Shown here piece by piece: positions 4,351 to 6,403 of a stretch of DNA of 6,403 nt. The position numbers and the translations under genes were made by a program. The stretch's first letter is position 1, and each line of letters begins with the position of its first letter. This DNA comes from Chitinophagaceae bacterium UBA4412 (lineage in GTDB: Bacteria; Bacteroidota; Bacteroidia; Chitinophagales; Chitinophagaceae). The notes below the pieces were generated by a model, which was not told where the DNA came from, made no database searches, and saw only the letters and a program-made list of their open reading frames with translations. The stretch spans positions 351-6,753 of the forward strand of contig DGQO01000009.1 in assembly GCA_002400445.1 (NCBI GenBank), written 5' to 3'.

Positions 4351-5508
4351 TCATTTCACCTTGCGGCCCTTCCATTGATATTTTCCAAACTTGCCCAGCC
4401 AGCCAGCAATGAGCGTGTAAACTATATGAAAAGGTTCTGCCAATGGAAAATATTTAAGCAGGGAAACCCTGTTAAAGAAATTGGCTACCGGGTGCAGAAA
4501 ATACACTTCAAAACTTGTTTTTAAAATGAGCAGGAATGCCCAGCTTACGAGCATGGTTAATCCTTTAGTTGTAGCAGCAAACAGAAAGTAAAAAATGGAA
4601 AGCAGTGGCAGCAAAAACATAAAGGCATTTAAAATGTAAACACCCAGTAATACCCAAAAGATACCGGTGTCATCATACTTGTCTGCCTTGCTTGCCCACC
4701 GGATGCGCTGGTTAAAAAAACTACGAACGGTGCGCATGGGTTGGGTACTCACAATAACATCTTCACTCTTTAGAAATTTTATCTTACTGGGAAACCGTGC
4801 GGCAATTTTATGCATGAGCAGCATATCATCTCCGCTGGCAATCTGATCTATACCCTCAAAACCGTTTACGGTATCATAAGCGCTGCGGGTATAGGCGAGG
4901 TTTGCACCATTGCACATACTATGCATACCTTCCTGCACAGCAGCACCCGTAATGCCTTGCAGCGTCATAAAGTCCAGGGCCTGGAAAGCTTCCAGCCAAT
5001 GCCGGTTATGCGTCATGAGTACAGGCATCACGATAAATTGCGGATAATCATCTGCATAAAAATCTGCAATGGTTTCCAGCCAGCGGGGCTGCACTTCACA
5101 GTCTGCATCGGTGGTTACAATGAGCTCGCCTTTACTTTTGCCAATGGCAATTTCAATGGCTTTTTTCTTGTAAGAATTTATGGGGCTATCCACATAATCG
5201 GCTAAAGAAATCACCTGAACAAACGGATACTTTTTGCAAACCCCTGTAGTATCATCTGTAGAAAAATCATCAATCACAATTACTTCAAACAAATGGGAAG
5301 GGTATGTTTGCTGTCTGAGAGTATGCAACAGCATCGGCAAATTTTCGGCTTCATTGCGGGCGGGAATAAGTACAGTGATAAAAGTTTCTGCCGTATCAAA
5401 ACCAGAACCTGTAAATGTGGGAGCCCGCTTCCACGCAGCCCGGTACATGAGCAATAAAAGAATATACAGTAGGGTGAGGATACAGGCAATGGTAATAAGC
5501 GTAATCAT
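4351..5508 (-). CDS. membrane-anchored family 2 glycosyltransferase
   Basis: A 385-residue processive-type GT2 enzyme. It has one N-terminal membrane helix (residues 2-22) and a cytoplasmic GT-A catalytic domain (about 43-275). Motifs in order: TVLIPARNEAENL (45-57), VIVIDDFSTDD (77-86), the metal-binding DxD region TTDADCEV (132-139), the acceptor-site GDDMLL (226-231) and QRIRW (267-271), which is the QxxRW motif of chitin, cellulose and hyaluronan synthase relatives. Two or three C-terminal helices follow (about 282-312, 316-336, 355-372). Such enzymes add sugars from nucleotide sugars to lipids or growing glycans at the membrane; donor and acceptor cannot be read here. I chose the ATG at 5508. 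A TTG at 5532 extends the frame by eight residues but lies inside the candidate promoter. The gene is divergent from marR and followed closely by the permease gene. Confidence 0.9.
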   Translation of the reverse strand: MITLITIACILTLLYILLLLMYRAAWKRAPTFTGSGFDTAETFITVLIPARNEAENLPMLLHTLRQQTYPSHLFEVIVIDDFSTDDTTGVCKKYPFVQVISLADYVDSPINSYKKKAIEIAIGKSKGELIVTTDADCEVQPRWLETIADFYADDYPQFIVMPVLMTHNRHWLEAFQALDFMTLQGITGAAVQEGMHSMCNGANLAYTRSAYDTVNGFEGIDQIASGDDMLLMHKIAARFPSKIKFLKSEDVIVSTQPMRTVRSFFNQRIRWASKADKYDDTGIFWVLLGVYILNAFMFLLPLLSIFYFLFAATTKGLTMLVSWAFLLILKTSFEVYFLHPVANFFNRVSLLKYFPLAEPFHIVYTLIAGWLGKFGKYQWKGRKVK

Positions 5509-5529
5509 AAAATGGGGGCTATTGCGGGG

Positions 5530-5537
5530 CAAAATTA
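5530..5537 (-). promoter_or_regulatory. candidate -7 box for the glycosyltransferase gene
   Basis: The minus strand reads TAATTTTG, matching TAnnTTTG. Transcription from it would start near 5524, downstream of the TTG at 5532 and upstream of the ATG at 5508. That supports the ATG as the start. The nearest upstream TTG (5553-5551) leaves only a 13-bp spacer, shorter than the usual distance, so the promoter call is moderate. Confidence 0.4.
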
Positions 5538-5562
5538 AATTTTACTAAGTCAAAAAAATTTC

Positions 5563-5570
5563 TATCTTTA
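5563..5570 (+). promoter_or_regulatory. candidate -7 box for the marR gene
   Basis: TATCTTTA differs from TAnnTTTG at one position. It is placed 21 bp before the ATG at 5592, so the mRNA would begin near 5577, inside the dyad at 5573-5590. The -33 region is only T-rich (around 5540). Together with the minus-strand box at 5530-5537 it would make a divergent promoter pair in the 83-bp gap between the glycosyltransferase and marR genes. Confidence 0.35.
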
Positions 5571-5572
5571 TG

Positions 5573-5590
5573 TAGTTGCATAAACAACTA
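5573..5590. promoter_or_regulatory. MarR-type operator dyad before the marR start codon
   Basis: A perfect inverted repeat TAGTTG-N6-CAACTA, where N6 is CATAAA, ends one base before the marR ATG. MarR dimers typically bind 16-20 bp dyads of this form (for example TTGC/GCAA-centred sites), often within their own promoter. The location between the candidate -7 box and the start codon would let the protein block its own transcription. It would also block the downstream acyl-CoA dehydrogenase gene if the two are co-transcribed. Confidence 0.6.
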
Positions 5591-5591
5591 T

Positions 5592-6032
5592 ATGCCAAAC
5601 AACCAATTTAAGAAAAGCGAACTCTACAGTTTTATTACCGGCAAGGCCAGTATTGCAATAGCACGCCGGTTGCAAAAGAATTTTAAACAGGCTGGCGTAG
5701 AGATAACGATTGAACAATGGAGTGTGTTGTATCAGCTTTGGAAGGAAGACGGGATGAGCCAGCAACAATTGTGTGACGCTACTTTTAGAGATAAACCCAG
5801 CATCACCCGACTGCTTGATAACCTGGAACGCTTGAAATTAGTGAAGCGGGTGGCATCTAAGGATGACCGGCGTATTAATATGATTTACCTCACACCGGAG
5901 GCAGGCGAATTGCAGGAGAAGAGTATGGAGCTTGCCAATCAAACCCTGAATGAAGCCCTGCAAGGCGTAACGAACGGTCAGGTTGAAATTGCGAAAGAAG
6001 TGCTGCAGCGGGTTTATGAAAACTTGAAATAA
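5592..6032 (+). CDS. MarR family transcriptional regulator
   Basis: A 146-residue winged-helix regulator of typical MarR length. It has N-terminal dimerisation helices (residues 8-34, FKKSELYSFITGKASIAIARRLQKNF), the helix-turn-helix MSQQQLCDATFRDKPSITRLLDNLERLKLV (55-84), the wing with the hallmark DDRRINMIYLT (91-101), and C-terminal dimerisation helices (103-145). The family usually represses its own operon and is released by small phenolic, lipid or oxidant ligands. Its position 51 bp upstream of an acyl-CoA dehydrogenase gene in the same direction suggests control of fatty-acid or acyl-CoA breakdown, which is an inference from context. An 18-bp dyad ending just before the ATG is the likely operator. 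One cysteine (C61), in the HTH, is present; there is nothing else to suggest redox sensing. Confidence 0.91.
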   Translation: MPNNQFKKSELYSFITGKASIAIARRLQKNFKQAGVEITIEQWSVLYQLWKEDGMSQQQLCDATFRDKPSITRLLDNLERLKLVKRVASKDDRRINMIYLTPEAGELQEKSMELANQTLNEALQGVTNGQVEIAKEVLQRVYENLK

Positions 6033-6083
6033 CCAGAACTGGGGCATAGTCAAAATAAAAATCTTCAATAAAAAATTAAAATC

Positions 6084-6403
6084 ATGAGCGCAACAACATT
6101 ATCGGTCCAAACCTTGAAAGGTGGTGAGTGGTTAATTAAACCATCTGAGCCCGGAAACACTTTTATTCCGGAAGATTTTAATGAGGAGCAAAAAATGGTA
6201 AAAGAGATGTGTCTCCAATTCCTGGCGTCTGAAGTGCTGCCTGTAATAGACCGTATTGATAAACTCGAGCCCGGCCTCATGCCTTCGCTTATGGTGAAGG
6301 CCGGTGAGCAAGGCTTATTGGGCGCTTCTATTCCGGAAAGCTTTGGCGGCCTTGGTAAAGATTTTATCACTTCTACTTTAGTAAATGAAGGCCTGGGTGG
6401 TGG
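6084..6403 (+). CDS. acyl-CoA dehydrogenase, N-terminal part (3' truncated)
   Basis: The first 106 codons of a gene cut by the window end. The translation has the N-terminal helical domain of FAD-dependent acyl-CoA dehydrogenases. PEDFNEEQKMVKEMCLQFLASEVLP (residues 29-53) is followed by IDRIDKLEPGLMPSLMVKAGEQGLLGASIPE (55-85) and SFGGLGKDFITSTLVNEGLGG (86-106). GLLGASIPESFGGLG is the family's characteristic G-L-x-G-x-x-x-P-x-x-x-G-G-x-G region. The extra N-terminal GGEWLIKPSEPGNTFIPEDF resembles the roughly 600-residue, long-chain (VLCAD-like) form common in Bacteroidota; that is from memory of the family. It would catalyse the first oxidation step of beta-oxidation in the cytoplasm. The start ATG follows an A-rich stretch without a Shine-Dalgarno. 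FAD-contacting and catalytic residues lie beyond the window. Confidence 0.9.
   Translation, partial: MSATTLSVQTLKGGEWLIKPSEPGNTFIPEDFNEEQKMVKEMCLQFLASEVLPVIDRIDKLEPGLMPSLMVKAGEQGLLGASIPESFGGLGKDFITSTLVNEGLGG

Noticed and set aside
4810..5205. Plus-strand open frame opposite the glycosyltransferase
   Set aside because: It overlaps the conserved catalytic domain of the GT2 gene and has no domain-like pattern.
5509..5532. TTG start for the glycosyltransferase at 5532
   Set aside because: It falls in a candidate -7 box, and the ATG at 5508 directly precedes the membrane helix.
6033..6042. CCAG-AA-CTGG after marR as a terminator
   Set aside because: A 4-bp stem with a 2-base gap cannot form a stable hairpin and no T run follows.

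Overview
The window looks like chromosomal DNA of a Bacteroidota bacterium, probably near Chitinophagaceae/Chitinophagales. This is an inference from gene content and signals, without a database search. Genes lack Shine-Dalgarno sequences and start after A/T-rich leaders. Several upstream regions carry boxes matching the Bacteroidota -7 consensus TAnnTTTG. An SCO gene is followed by a DUF420 gene, and TrmB is of the type without the usual PWPKKRH motif.

Layout. (1) 1-976, plus strand: the 3' end of an SCO/SenC copper chaperone gene, then a DUF420 (CtaM/YozB-like) membrane protein gene; both point to cytochrome oxidase assembly. (2) 973-2278, minus strand: a compact operon read trmB (tRNA m7G46 methyltransferase), a small Cys-rich DUF5522 protein, and an alkyltransferase-like protein lacking the acceptor cysteine. 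Its last stop codon interlocks with the DUF420 stop in the tetramer CTAG. (3) 2279-2763, no protein gene: a strong terminator hairpin, then on the minus strand a 170-nt tRNA-like RNA. It has complete acceptor, D, anticodon and T arms but a variable region of about 98 nt. An A/T-rich block with four copies of AAATATTT follows. (4) 2764-3237, plus: an Lrp/AsnC regulator. (5) 3240-5508, minus: a family 2 membrane glycosyltransferase followed by an OppC/DppC-type ABC permease. (6) 5592-6403, plus: a MarR regulator with an 18-bp dyad just before its start codon, then the 5' end of an acyl-CoA dehydrogenase gene cut by the window edge.

The protein genes are mostly ordinary housekeeping or accessory metabolism. 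The part worth attention is 2446-2725. The tRNA-like RNA keeps every hallmark of a folded tRNA, with a D-arm resembling tRNA-Leu, a GTC anticodon and an unusual pyrimidine at position 37, plus a structured insertion where the variable arm belongs. It has its own candidate promoter and terminator and is transcribed divergently from an Lrp-family gene across a repeat-rich region that could serve both.
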